Notes: generated from the letters alone by a model not told the origin. Shown: positions 1-9,172, counted from the first letter of the stretch. The stretch: DNA of 41,744 nucleotides from Ga0077536 sp943370145 (GCA_943370145.1 CALRPY020000038.1:1-41744); one strand, 5' to 3'. Made by a program: numbers and translations.

Positions 1-149
1 TCGACTACTTCTGGATGTTCATCTACAACCACATGCCGCAGGCCCAGCTGATGAAGAGCCTGGAACTGCTGACCGAGAAGGTGTGGCCGAACTTCACCGA
101 CGCCATCGGCAGCGGTGGTGGCGTGACGAAGCTGCGCGCCCAGGCCTGA
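1..149 (+). CDS. LLM-class flavin oxidoreductase, C-terminal end only
   Basis: The window opens inside this gene. The open frame starts at base 3 and ends with TGA at 147-149, giving 48 residues. The stretch with MPQAQLMKSLELL followed by KVWPNF matches the usual C-terminal helix of luciferase-like (LLM) FMN-dependent oxidoreductases, where a conserved MP..Q...SLELL segment precedes the last strand and tail. The rest of the protein lies outside the window, so neither the reaction nor the substrate can be judged. A strong intrinsic terminator follows 25 bases after the stop, so this gene ends its operon. The call rests on a short tail and could be another TIM-barrel flavin enzyme of the same superfamily. 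Confidence 0.55.
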   Translation, partial: DYFWMFIYNHMPQAQLMKSLELLTEKVWPNFTDAIGSGGGVTKLRAQA

Positions 150-173
150 ACACAAACATCTTCCATCGACTTG

Positions 174-200
174 AAGGGGAGCTTCGGCTCCCCTTTTTTT
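174..200 (+). terminator. Intrinsic terminator after the first gene
   Basis: GGGGAGC (176-182) and GCTCCCC (187-193) form a perfect 7-bp stem around a TTCG tetraloop, followed directly by seven T residues (194-200). This is a textbook Rho-independent terminator for the plus-strand gene ending at 149. Confidence 0.95.
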
Positions 201-261
201 GTCCCGCTGCGCGGTGCCGGCCGGAGTATCCGCTCAGGCGGGCGGCCCCCCTTTTCCGCCC

Positions 262-1071
262 TCACATGCCGGCGACGTCCAGCGTCCGCGTCCAGTGCCG
301 GCCCTTGGAGTCAGTCACTTCGGCGGTGAGCTTCGCACCCTCACGAGCGCGCAGGAAGAAACGGAAGCTCGGGTCTTCGCTGACTGATATTCCCGTTTCC
401 GCGGTCAGGATCGACTCCCCGTCCAGCATCACGCGGACCTTCTTCACGTAGTGCGCGGGGCGCACCGCATAGATGCGGTAGTCCATCTGCATGCCGGTGA
501 TGTTCGGGTGGCGAATCATCAGCTGTGTCGCGATTTCGTCGCCGCGCTCCTTGCCGCCGCCCAGCGTGCGGATCTGCATCTCGCCCAGGTGCTTCATCGC
601 CGCGCCGTAGTCCGTTGCGAGCGGCGCCGCGCAGCCGCCCTGGGCCTTCACGAAGTTGGTGACCATGTGATGTTCGCCGGTGTTCAGCACGGCGACCGCG
701 CGCACGTTCGTGTAACGATCGATACGGACCCGCAGCGCCAGGTCCGCGCGCCCCGAGCGCGGCGTGAAATCGAAGCGACCAACCAGCGGTTCCGGGTTCT
801 GGTCGACGAAGAGGTATATCGTGCGAATGTGGCGCGCCGGCGTCTGCGGAATCGCGGCCTTGATGCGCACGGGGGTCACCGCCGCGTCCTCGGCGCGATA
901 GGGGGTCAGGAGGTCGAACACCGTCTTGTCCTCGACGATTGTGACGTCCTTGAAATAATGCGGCTTGAGCAGACTCGACCAGGTGTCTGCCGCCGACTGC
1001 TGCGCGTGGGCTGCCTGCGTCAGCAGGATCAGTCCCAGGCCAGCCAACAAGCCTCGCCAGCGCGTGCGCAT
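262..1071 (-). CDS. SoxYZ-like fused carrier protein (quinoprotein dehydrogenase-associated type)
   Basis: A 269-aa exported protein. Residues 1-23 are a signal peptide (Arg-rich start, Leu-rich core, cleavage after AHA). Residues about 30-165 resemble SoxY and carry the motif QGGCAAP with Cys147, the position of the sulfur-carrying Cys in SoxY's GGC arm. In true SoxY this arm is at the C terminus; here it is internal and leads into a SoxZ-like immunoglobulin-fold half (about 168-269). This fused layout matches the family described as quinoprotein dehydrogenase-associated SoxYZ-like carrier, which usually sits near PQQ-dependent dehydrogenases. No sox or PQQ gene is visible here, so the partner is unknown. 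It probably acts in the periplasm and may carry a small thiol-linked group; that role is inferred. It is divergent from the MoaD-like gene at 1207. Confidence 0.85.
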   Translation of the reverse strand: MRTRWRGLLAGLGLILLTQAAHAQQSAADTWSSLLKPHYFKDVTIVEDKTVFDLLTPYRAEDAAVTPVRIKAAIPQTPARHIRTIYLFVDQNPEPLVGRFDFTPRSGRADLALRVRIDRYTNVRAVAVLNTGEHHMVTNFVKAQGGCAAPLATDYGAAMKHLGEMQIRTLGGGKERGDEIATQLMIRHPNITGMQMDYRIYAVRPAHYVKKVRVMLDGESILTAETGISVSEDPSFRFFLRAREGAKLTAEVTDSKGRHWTRTLDVAGM

Positions 1072-1206
1072 GCTCGCCCTCTCCGCTTTGCCATGCCGTG
1101 CATGCTAATCGCCCCGACGCGGCACGGCGAGTGCCGCGCATTGCGGGCTCACGGGGGGAAGCCGATAATCCAGGCGTGTCCCAACCCGCACCGGGCTGTC
1201 CCGCAG

Positions 1207-1509
1207 ATGACCACAGCACAGGAAGCGTCCGTCACCCCGCTGGTACGCGTGCGACTGCCATCGACGCTCGCGACGCGCGCGGGCGTCGACCGCCTGTCCG
1301 AAGTGCGGGCGAAGACCGTCGGCGCCGCGCTCCGGGCGATCACTGCCCGCCATCCCGGACTCGAGCCGCTGATCTGGCTCGGCGCGCATGCGCTGAACCC
1401 AAACGTGATGGTCTTCCACAACGAGGAACTGGTGCGCGACGACAGCCTGGACAGCGCACTCGCGGGCCACGACATGATCGACGTCGTCCCGGCCGTGGAG
1501 TCCGGCTGA
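1207..1509 (+). CDS. MoaD/ThiS-like beta-grasp protein with SG terminus
   Basis: A 100-aa protein starting at ATG 1207. The pattern VRVRLPSTL, a helix around VGAALRAI, the stretch LNPNVMVFHNEELVRD and a final DMIDVVPAVESG is the beta-grasp fold of the MoaD/ThiS/CysO sulfur-carrier group. Members of that group normally end in Gly-Gly, whose terminal Gly is adenylated by a MoeB/ThiF-type enzyme and then thiocarboxylated. Here the last two residues are Ser-Gly before TGA, so activation is uncertain and the protein may have a different role. It lies between the SoxYZ-like carrier (divergent) and the fusion kinase (same strand, 64 bases downstream). No MoeB/ThiF partner is in the window. Confidence 0.7.
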   Translation: MTTAQEASVTPLVRVRLPSTLATRAGVDRLSEVRAKTVGAALRAITARHPGLEPLIWLGAHALNPNVMVFHNEELVRDDSLDSALAGHDMIDVVPAVESG

Positions 1510-1573
1510 TCCGGCGCGCCCGCTGGCGCCATGGCGATACGGCGCAAGACTTCAGCGCGCTGGAGGGCAGTAC

Positions 1574-3124
<1,551 letters not shown>

Positions 3125-3142
3125 TTCGCGGTCTCCGGACCC

Positions 3143-3592
3143 TCAGGTTCGGATGAACGCCGCGCGTCGCGCATCTCGCCGCAGTTCGGCGAGATCCTGC
3201 GCATCCGGCAACTGCGGCCGATCCCGCTCGGCATTGACCAGGCACAGGAAGCCCAGGGTCTCGTCGTCCGGCGCGCGGAACTGGTGCCAGGTCATCGGCG
3301 GCACCTGCACGAGATCGTGCATCGCGATCGGAAATATCTCGTCCCCGACCATGCACTCGCCGCGCCCACGCACGACCATCACGGCGTGCACGTGTGCATG
3401 GCGTTCCAGCGTCGTGTGGCCGCCCGCGGCGACCTCGAAGTAGCGCAGCTGGCAGGCCAGCGCCGGGTCCTCGAACAGCACCTGGCGGGTGACATCGCGA
3501 AACGGCGCGCTGCCGTCCTGCTTGTAGGCGAGCACGGGGACGTCCTGCCACTGGCCCTCGTCCAGGCGCGCGCGATGATGTTTCGGCGTCAT
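3143..3592 (-). CDS. Cupin-domain protein in an operon with the RuBisCO-like gene
   Basis: A 149-aa single-domain cupin. The first motif, GGHTTLERHAHVHAVMVVRGRGE (residues 57-79, given here from key positions H65, H67, H69 and E79), supplies the usual metal-binding His cluster. A second motif follows around TWHQFRAPDDE. The start is ATG 3592, because GAGGAG lies just upstream and an earlier ATG hits a stop at once. It begins 1 base after the stop of the RuBisCO-like gene, so the two are almost certainly co-transcribed and probably work in one pathway. The family covers isomerases, dioxygenases and pure binding proteins, so the reaction cannot be assigned. No terminator is seen in the 18 bases before the convergent kinase gene. 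Confidence 0.88.
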   Translation of the reverse strand: MTPKHHRARLDEGQWQDVPVLAYKQDGSAPFRDVTRQVLFEDPALACQLRYFEVAAGGHTTLERHAHVHAVMVVRGRGECMVGDEIFPIAMHDLVQVPPMTWHQFRAPDDETLGFLCLVNAERDRPQLPDAQDLAELRRDARRAAFIRT

Positions 3593-3593
3593 G

Positions 3594-4700
3594 TCATTCA
3601 CTCCTCTGCGACAGCGTGCGTACGCTGTCCGCGAATTCACGGCTGCGCACACCGAGTGCGCTGCCGGCGGAAAGCAGCGCGCCGCCAATCAGCAGGATCA
3701 CGTCGCGCCCGTAGAACTCGAGCATCTCGGGCACCCTGCCGACATTCATTCCGCCGGCCGGCACCGGGGCCGTCGCGCGGAAGTTGCGCCAGGGCGCGCG
3801 CGCGGCGTGCGCCAGCGCCTCGCAGGCCTCGCGACTGTAGCTGAAGCGGCCGCCGTAGTTGGGGAAGATCGTCGCATCCGCACCCAGCAGGCGGAACAGG
3901 CGACCCAGCAGCAATGGCGGATGAATGCGTGCGGCGCCACCCAGCGCCGGGTGCGCCAGCACGGGCACCTCGAGGTCGTGTTCGACCATCTCCTGGAAAT
4001 GCGCAAGCCCCATCAGCATCGGGCACGCGAGCACCATGCCGACACCCTCCTCGCGCACGATCTTCAGTTGCTCGCGCATCTGCCGCGGACCGCCGGACAG
4101 CGAGGGCGCGTAAACGCTGTGTCCGCCGGTCTCAGCGTTCGCGCGGCGCACCGCCTGCTGGCAGGACACGACGCGCGCGGCGAACGGCGCATAGGCCTGG
4201 TTCGCGATGCCGTGGTCGTCCTTGATGATGTCGATGCCGGCGCCCGCGAACACGCCGCACAAGCGGCCGAGATCCGTGGCGGGCAGGCCCTGCGGCTTCA
4301 GCGCGGTCATGGTCAGGGCGCGCCCTGCGGCGCCGACACACTCGCGGATGCCCTCGATGCCGAAGCGCGGGCCCGTGAAACCGGCGAGAAAATCGTCGGG
4401 CAGGCCGACGTCGACGAGTTCGACGTCCTCCTGCAGCGAACAGTTGCCGAACAGCATGTTCATCGTCTGCCCGATTTCGCCGCCGGTGGTGGCGGTCGCG
4501 ATGCCGAGCACGACCGCGAAACGACGCGGGGCGATCTCGTTGATGCTCTCGACGGTCGCGACGATGTCGCGGCGCACGTACTCGCTGCCGACCGCCTCGA
4601 GCGGCATTTCGATGCTCTGCTCGAGCGCCAGCGCGCGTGCGCGCGCGTCGATGTCGGCCGCCGAGGCGTGCAGGTGATAGATGGCGTGGAGTCTGCTCAT
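3594..4700 (-). CDS. RuBisCO-like protein (form IV)
   Basis: A 368-aa protein related to the RuBisCO large subunit. Recognisable landmarks are E31 (IEMP, like E60 of plant RuBisCO), NMLFGNCS (N86, like N123), FTGPRFGIEGIRE, TALKPQGL (K135, like K175), GIDIIKDDHGIAN (K160 as the carbamylated Lys), LAHPALGG (H250, like H294), IFPNYGGRFSYS at loop 6, PVPAGGMNVG and GGALLSAG. Several catalytic residues needed for carboxylation are replaced: K177 by Gln, R295 by Pro and the loop-6 Lys by the GGRFSYS sequence. The third metal ligand E204 is His163. It is therefore not a CO2-fixing enzyme. Known form IV members act as DK-MTP-1-P enolase, isomerases or decarboxylases of sugar-acid phosphates. The start is ATG 4700, not the upstream ATG at 4727, by fit to the family. 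The cupin gene follows in the same operon. Confidence 0.9.
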   Translation of the reverse strand: MSRLHAIYHLHASAADIDARARALALEQSIEMPLEAVGSEYVRRDIVATVESINEIAPRRFAVVLGIATATTGGEIGQTMNMLFGNCSLQEDVELVDVGLPDDFLAGFTGPRFGIEGIRECVGAAGRALTMTALKPQGLPATDLGRLCGVFAGAGIDIIKDDHGIANQAYAPFAARVVSCQQAVRRANAETGGHSVYAPSLSGGPRQMREQLKIVREEGVGMVLACPMLMGLAHFQEMVEHDLEVPVLAHPALGGAARIHPPLLLGRLFRLLGADATIFPNYGGRFSYSREACEALAHAARAPWRNFRATAPVPAGGMNVGRVPEMLEFYGRDVILLIGGALLSAGSALGVRSREFADSVRTLSQRSE

Positions 4701-4826
4701 GCGCCATTGTAACCCGGCCCTGCGCATTCATTCGCGGTTCACCCACCCGGTCGCAAATTCTGTCGCGACGGCCGGCATCGCGTCCGCGGGCCCGGCCCCG
4801 AAAAAAGAATGGAAAGGAAACGTGTC

Positions 4827-5318
4827 ATGAACAAACACACGAACGGGAATTGCGCCGGCCGGCTTGCCGCGCTGTGCACCATCGTCGCGGCCCTTGCCAG
4901 CGGCAACGTGCTTGCGGATGACGATCGCGGCCATCGTGGCCGCGGAGACGGGCACCGGTGGTCACAGGGGCATGGCCACCATCACAGGCATCATCACAAG
5001 CGTCATCGTCACGACCACCACGCCTACCGGCCGGTCGTGCAGTTTCATTACGCACCGCCGCCGGTGGTGGTCTACCACGAACCACCGCCGGTCGTGGTCG
5101 AGCGCTACGTGGTGAGAGAGCCGGCCTATCCCGTCTATCCGTCCTACGCGCCGCCGGCGCCGGCCTACGGCGGCGGTAACCGCCTGCTGCCTGCGGCGGT
5201 TCTCGGCGCGGCCGGCGGCCTGCTCGGTTCGCAGGTGGGACATGGCGACGGTCGCGCGGCGGCCACGGCGGCCGGCGCGGTCGCCGGTTGGGTGCTCGGC
5301 AGCAACCTCGGCTACTGA
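4827..5318 (+). CDS. His-rich glycine-zipper envelope protein
   Basis: A 163-aa exported protein. It has a signal peptide of about 30 residues ending at VLA/DDD. Then comes a His/Arg-rich block (GHGHHHRHHHKRHRHDHHAY is its core), a Pro/Val/Tyr repeat region with PPPVVV copies, and a C-terminal glycine-zipper 2TM-type segment (LGAAGGLLGSQVGHGDGRAAATAAGAVAGWVLGSNLGY region) typical of 17-kDa surface-antigen/SlyB-like proteins. ATG 4827 is preferred over 4809 because AAAGGAAA sits at the right distance before it. The glycine zipper suggests association with the outer or inner membrane. The His block could bind metal ions, which is inference. Function is unknown. Confidence 0.8.
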   Translation: MNKHTNGNCAGRLAALCTIVAALASGNVLADDDRGHRGRGDGHRWSQGHGHHHRHHHKRHRHDHHAYRPVVQFHYAPPPVVVYHEPPPVVVERYVVREPAYPVYPSYAPPAPAYGGGNRLLPAAVLGAAGGLLGSQVGHGDGRAAATAAGAVAGWVLGSNLGY

Positions 5319-5343
5319 TATCGCCATCCCGCCCGCCGTCCGA

Positions 5344-6354
5344 TCACGGGCGGCGGGTGCTTCGCGGCGAGACGCCGTGCCAACGCTTGTAGGCGCGGCT
5401 GAAGTTCGCAGGATCGCGGTAGCCCAGCGCGGCGGCGACGAAGCCGAGCTTGACCCGCGAATCCAGCAACAGTTCGGCCGCGCGTTCGCGCCGCGCGTCG
5501 TCGACCAGGCCCTGGTAGGACAGGCCGGCGGCCTGCAGGCGCCGGTGCAGCGTACGCATCGACATGTGCATCGCGGCCGCGGCTGCGCCGACGGTAGGCG
5601 GGATCCGGCCGCCGCTCGTGACATCGAAACTCCGCATCAGGTACTGCCTGAGCTGACCGACCACCGCGACGCCGTCGCCGTGGCGCAGGTCCTGCTCGCA
5701 ACGGCTGCGCGCCGTGCGCCACAGCAGCGGGTCGTAGCCCACGTTCGGGATCTGCAGCCAGGTCGCGGGCACCACCAGCGCGTGCGCGCGCTGCCCGAAA
5801 CGGAACTCGCAGCGAAAGCGCTTCTCGTAGCGCGTCGGCGCCACCGCCGGTGCGTGCGCGAATTCGATTGCCGCGCCAGCAATGCGCCCGCCGCGGACAG
5901 TGCGCAGGTAACCGAGCAGCGCGAGCAGCGGGATTTCGACGAGCACCCGGGCAAGCTCGCCCAGATCGAGCAGGGACCTGAGTTCCACGCGATAGCTCCC
6001 AGCCAGGCGCCGCCCGCGCCACGCGAGGTAGGGAATACGGGACGGCATGTAGCGCAGGAAGACGTCGAGGCCATCGCCGAGGGTCGGCGCGCTGAACAGC
6101 GCCGCGGTCAGCGGGCCGTGGAAATGCTCACCGATGGTCTCTGCCCAGGCGAGATGCCAGTCGCTGCGCGCCGTCATCGCAATTGAATTGCGCGCGCAGA
6201 TCAGCTGCTGCCGGACGGTGATGGGATCGTCGCGCTCGAGCACGTCGCGCAGCGCGAGCCCCGAGCCCCGCACCAGCCGCTCGGGATCGCGCGAAGCCTG
6301 CGCCATCAGGCGGACATAGGTGGCCGGCATCAGGCTGTCCAGGCGCGCGCTCAT
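5344..6354 (-). CDS. AraC-family transcriptional regulator (arabinose-binding-domain/OruR type)
   Basis: A 336-aa regulator. The N-terminal two thirds is the all-helical/beta ligand-binding region of the OruR/ArgR-like AraC subgroup (segments such as ARNSIAMTARSDWHLAW and FRCEFRFGQRAHALVVP). The C-terminal 75 residues carry two helix-turn-helix motifs: SMRTLHRRLQAAGLSYQ and VAAALGYRDPANFSRAYKRW, ending in the conserved GVSP. The start at 6354 gives MSARLDSL. It is divergent from the LLM oxidoreductase/hydrolase operon, with 139 bases between starts that hold a pair of TGGCA repeats 21 bp apart. It most likely controls that operon in response to a substrate or its product; this is inference from position. 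Confidence 0.9.
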   Translation of the reverse strand: MSARLDSLMPATYVRLMAQASRDPERLVRGSGLALRDVLERDDPITVRQQLICARNSIAMTARSDWHLAWAETIGEHFHGPLTAALFSAPTLGDGLDVFLRYMPSRIPYLAWRGRRLAGSYRVELRSLLDLGELARVLVEIPLLALLGYLRTVRGGRIAGAAIEFAHAPAVAPTRYEKRFRCEFRFGQRAHALVVPATWLQIPNVGYDPLLWRTARSRCEQDLRHGDGVAVVGQLRQYLMRSFDVTSGGRIPPTVGAAAAAMHMSMRTLHRRLQAAGLSYQGLVDDARRERAAELLLDSRVKLGFVAAALGYRDPANFSRAYKRWHGVSPRSTRRP

Positions 6355-6365
6355 CGGCCAGAGTG

Positions 6366-6391
6366 TGGCACGAAATGACCAGAAAATGGCA
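6366..6391. promoter_or_regulatory. Candidate AraC-type operator: TGGCA direct repeats, 21-bp period
   Basis: TGGCA occurs at 6366-6370 and again at 6387-6391 in the same orientation, exactly 21 bp start to start (two helical turns). AraC-family regulators bind direct half-sites with this spacing. The pair lies 12 bp from the regulator's own start, in the divergent intergenic region with the LLM gene. It is proposed as the regulator's binding site; five-base half-sites can occur by chance. Confidence 0.45.
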
Positions 6392-6493
6392 GCCGCCGCC
6401 CTCACCCGCGGCGGGCCGGCTGATTACTCTCAGGTCCTGCACCGGGCGGCCGCCGGCCGTACCCGCCAGACAGCTGCCGAAGGAGAGTCGCTG

Positions 6494-7768
6494 ATGAAGT
6501 TCCACTGGTTCAACCTGATGCCCTGGCCTTATCTGCCGGACGATTTCACGGAGAAGCACCGCAGCGTATGGGTCGACGTCGATTCCCGGCTCTTCGATCC
6601 GGTGAAGGCCAACCGCGTCTACAACGATTACCTCGACCTGCTCGAGTTCGCAGAGGAACTCGGCTACGACGGACTGGGGATCAACGAGCACCACCAGAAC
6701 GCCTATGGCCTGATGCCGTCGCCCCAGCTGATGGCGGCGACGCTCGCGCGCCGCACCCGCGAAGCGTCGATCCTGCTGCTCGGCCAGTCGATCGCCCTGT
6801 ACGACCCGCCGACGCGGGTCGCCGAGGAAATGGCGATGATCGACTGCATCTCGGGTGGTCGCCTGATCTCGGGCTTCCCGGTCGGCAGTTCGATGGACGA
6901 CAACTATGCGTGCGGGGTGAATCCGGCAACGCTGCGCGAGAAATACCTCGAGGGACATGACCTCATCCGGCGCGCATGGTCGGATCCGGACGTCTTCGCG
7001 TGGAACGGCAAGCACTACAAGATGCGCTACGTGAACCTGTGGCCGCGGCCGATCCAGAACCCGCCGCCGATCTGGGTGCCGGGCGGCGGTTCGGTCGAGA
7101 CCTGGGATTTCTGCGCGGAGCACAACTACAACTACAGCTACCTGTCGTTCAGCGGCTACATCCGCGGCCAGCAGCTGATGGAGGGTTTCTGGCGTCGCAT
7201 GGAAGAACTCGGCACCGAGTTCAACCCCTACCAGGCCGCGTTCGCGCAGCAGATCTGCGTGGCCGAAACGGACGCCGAGGCGCAGCGCCTCTACGAGAAG
7301 CACGCGCGCTATTTCTTCTCGCGCTGCCTGCACATCCATCCGGGCTTCGCCGACGCGCCGGGCTACCGCACGGAAGCCACGATCCGCGCCGGGCTGCAGA
7401 CGCAGATGGCCGGCCAGTCGTCCGCGCTGAACCAGGCTGCCTCGCTGTCGTGGCAGGAAATGATCGACAAGGGCTACATCATCGCCGGCAGCCCGGACTC
7501 CGTGTGTGAACAGATGGAGCGCGTCGCGAAGGGCCTCAAGGTCGGCCACCTCGTGTGCCTCCTGCATTTCGGCGACATGCCGAACGACGTCTGCCGCTAC
7601 TCGACCGAGCTGTTCGCGCGCAAGGTCATGCCGAGGGTGCGCCCGATCTGGAACGAGTACGAGGACCACTGGTCGCCCAAGCCGATGCCGCGCCAGGACC
7701 GCGCGGTGCCGCGCACGATCCCGGCCGCCGACGCCGGCGCACCGGCCACCGTCGCGAGGGCCGGCTGA
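6494..7768 (+). CDS. LLM-class flavin-dependent oxidoreductase
   Basis: A 424-aa luciferase-like TIM-barrel protein. The start is ATG 6494, preceded by AAGGAGAG at 6479-6486. Family landmarks are the N-terminal strand MKFHWFNLMPWP, the segment GYDGLGINEHHQNAYGLMPSPQLMAATLARRT, the PTRVAEEMAMIDCISGGRLISGFPVG loop, and PPIWVPGGGSVET in the second half. The EHHQ motif and the SGGRL/GFPVG elements form the FMN/reduced-flavin site in this superfamily. The enzyme probably needs a flavin reductase partner and O2. The downstream alpha/beta-hydrolase overlaps its stop codon, so oxidation followed by ester or C-C bond hydrolysis is a plausible joint job. The substrate is unknown. Confidence 0.88.
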   Translation: MKFHWFNLMPWPYLPDDFTEKHRSVWVDVDSRLFDPVKANRVYNDYLDLLEFAEELGYDGLGINEHHQNAYGLMPSPQLMAATLARRTREASILLLGQSIALYDPPTRVAEEMAMIDCISGGRLISGFPVGSSMDDNYACGVNPATLREKYLEGHDLIRRAWSDPDVFAWNGKHYKMRYVNLWPRPIQNPPPIWVPGGGSVETWDFCAEHNYNYSYLSFSGYIRGQQLMEGFWRRMEELGTEFNPYQAAFAQQICVAETDAEAQRLYEKHARYFFSRCLHIHPGFADAPGYRTEATIRAGLQTQMAGQSSALNQAASLSWQEMIDKGYIIAGSPDSVCEQMERVAKGLKVGHLVCLLHFGDMPNDVCRYSTELFARKVMPRVRPIWNEYEDHWSPKPMPRQDRAVPRTIPAADAGAPATVARAG

Positions 7769-8541
7769 TGGAAGCAACGACAATCAAGGTCGGGCCGCTG
7801 GGACGGCAGGTCCACTACTTCCGCGCGGGCTGCGGCGACCCGCTGCTGTATCTCCATCACATGCTGGGGCTCAAGGGCTTCGAGCCGGCGCTGGTGGAGC
7901 TGTCGCGTCACTACGATGTGATCGCGCCTTTCGCACCGGGCTGGGGACCGGCCAAGGACGACCTGCCCGACATCGATCCGGGCCCGCTCGACATCACGCT
8001 GCACAACGGCGACCTGCTCGACGCGCTGGGCATCGAGTCGTCACACGTCGTGGGCATCAGTATCGGCGCCTGGATGGCGGCGGAACTCGCCGCCATCCAG
8101 CCCCGGCGCGTACGCAAGCTGGTGCTGGTGAATCCGCTGGGCCTGTGGCTCGAGGATGCGCCGGGCGAGGACCCCTTCGCCCAGCATCCCGGCTTCCCGT
8201 CACGCGCGCAGTTCTCGGAACCGCGCATGCGTGAGCGGCTGCTGATGGAGGGGCGGGATAGGATGGACGCGCACGTGGAGGAGCTGCTCAACCTGCGGGC
8301 CGCCGCGAAGTTCCTGTGGCCGATTCCGGACACCGGGGTCAAACGTCGCCTCGGGCGCATCAAGGCGCCGACCCTGGTGGTGACCAGCGAGCTCGACCGC
8401 ATCGTGCCGGCAGCCCATGGGCCGGCCTGGCAGGCCGGGATTGCCGGCGCGCGCCTCGCGACGCTCCCCGGCGCCGGACACGTCGCCGAGCTGGAGCAGC
8501 CCGAGGCGTTCGCGCAGCGGGTGCGGGAGTTCGTGCAGTAA
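7768..8541 (+). CDS. Alpha/beta-fold hydrolase
   Basis: A 257-aa alpha/beta-hydrolase starting at ATG 7768, whose A is the last base of the previous TGA (TGATG overlap), so translation is coupled. The catalytic triad is readable: Ser98 in GISIGAW (nucleophile elbow), Asp210 in TSELDRIVP and His238 in GAGHVAE. The HHMLGLKGF stretch near residue 30 supplies the oxyanion-hole loop. The length fits esterases, meta-cleavage-product hydrolases and lactonases. It is co-transcribed with the LLM oxidoreductase and probably processes its product. The operon ends at the hairpin at 8551-8582. Confidence 0.9.
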   Translation: MEATTIKVGPLGRQVHYFRAGCGDPLLYLHHMLGLKGFEPALVELSRHYDVIAPFAPGWGPAKDDLPDIDPGPLDITLHNGDLLDALGIESSHVVGISIGAWMAAELAAIQPRRVRKLVLVNPLGLWLEDAPGEDPFAQHPGFPSRAQFSEPRMRERLLMEGRDRMDAHVEELLNLRAAAKFLWPIPDTGVKRRLGRIKAPTLVVTSELDRIVPAAHGPAWQAGIAGARLATLPGAGHVAELEQPEAFAQRVREFVQ

Positions 8542-8550
8542 CGGGACGGA

Positions 8551-8582
8551 CGCCACCCGCGCCGGGCAAGGCGCGGGTGGCG
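8551..8582. terminator. Strong hairpin between convergent genes
   Basis: CGCCACCCGCGCC (8551-8563) pairs perfectly over 13 bp with GGCGCGGGTGGCG (8570-8582) around a 6-base loop, in the 52-base gap between the hydrolase (+) and YceI (-) genes. There is no T-tract on either side, so it may be a weak or Rho-assisted bidirectional terminator, or only an RNA-stabilising hairpin. Confidence 0.6.
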
Positions 8583-8593
8583 GGCCGAACGCC

Positions 8594-9172
8594 CTACTTC
8601 TTCTTGATGCCCTCGATGCTGATTTCGAGGTCGAGGCTCGCGGACGCCGGACCGAGGTCGTAATCCATGCCGAAGTCCTTGCGCGTCATCTGGTAGGTTC
8701 CGACGAAACCGGCGCGGTAACCGCCCCACGGGTCGGCGCCCTCGCCGACCTTCTTCATGTCGATCTCCACCGGCTTCTCCACACCGTGCACCGTCAGCAC
8801 GCCGGCGAGCTTGCCGCCGTTCGCGTCGCCCTGGTAACCCGTGCTCTTGAAGCTCGCCTTCGGAAACTTGTCGACGCCGAGGAAGTCACCGCTGCGCAGG
8901 TGCTTGTCGCGCTCGGCGTGATTGGTGTCGATCGTCGCGGTGTCGACGACGACGTCGATCGCGCTCTCGGCGGGCTTCTCGGCGTCGTACTTGAAGTTGC
9001 CGGACACGCCGTTGAAGCGGCCATACATCCAGCTGTAGCCGAGGTGCTGGATGCGGAACTGCACGAAGGAATGCGTGGGGTCGATTTCGTAATCGGCAGC
9101 GATTGCGTTGCCGGACAGCGCACAGGCCGCGCCCAGCACGAGGCCGGACAGCACGGAAGTATCAAAACGCAT
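8594..9172 (-). CDS. YceI-family periplasmic lipid-binding protein
   Basis: A 192-aa exported protein. The signal peptide is residues 1-25 or 26 (cleavage in AIAADYEID). The mature part begins with YEIDPTHSFVQFRIQHLG and continues with the lipocalin-like YceI pattern: SGNFKYD, DTATIDTNHAERDKHLRSGDFLGVDKFPKASF region, LTVHGVEKPVEID, and F..TYQMTRKDFG. YceI proteins bind isoprenoid chains of polyprenyl compounds in a beta barrel; the physiological role is mostly unclear. The start ATG 9172 overlaps the end of the dioxygenase gene by 11 bases, so the two are one transcriptional unit. Confidence 0.93.
   Translation of the reverse strand: MRFDTSVLSGLVLGAACALSGNAIAADYEIDPTHSFVQFRIQHLGYSWMYGRFNGVSGNFKYDAEKPAESAIDVVVDTATIDTNHAERDKHLRSGDFLGVDKFPKASFKSTGYQGDANGGKLAGVLTVHGVEKPVEIDMKKVGEGADPWGGYRAGFVGTYQMTRKDFGMDYDLGPASASLDLEISIEGIKKK

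Noticed and set aside
3594..4700. Calling the RuBisCO-like gene a carbon-fixation enzyme
   Set aside because: Several residues needed for carboxylation are replaced, and no phosphoribulokinase or small subunit is present.
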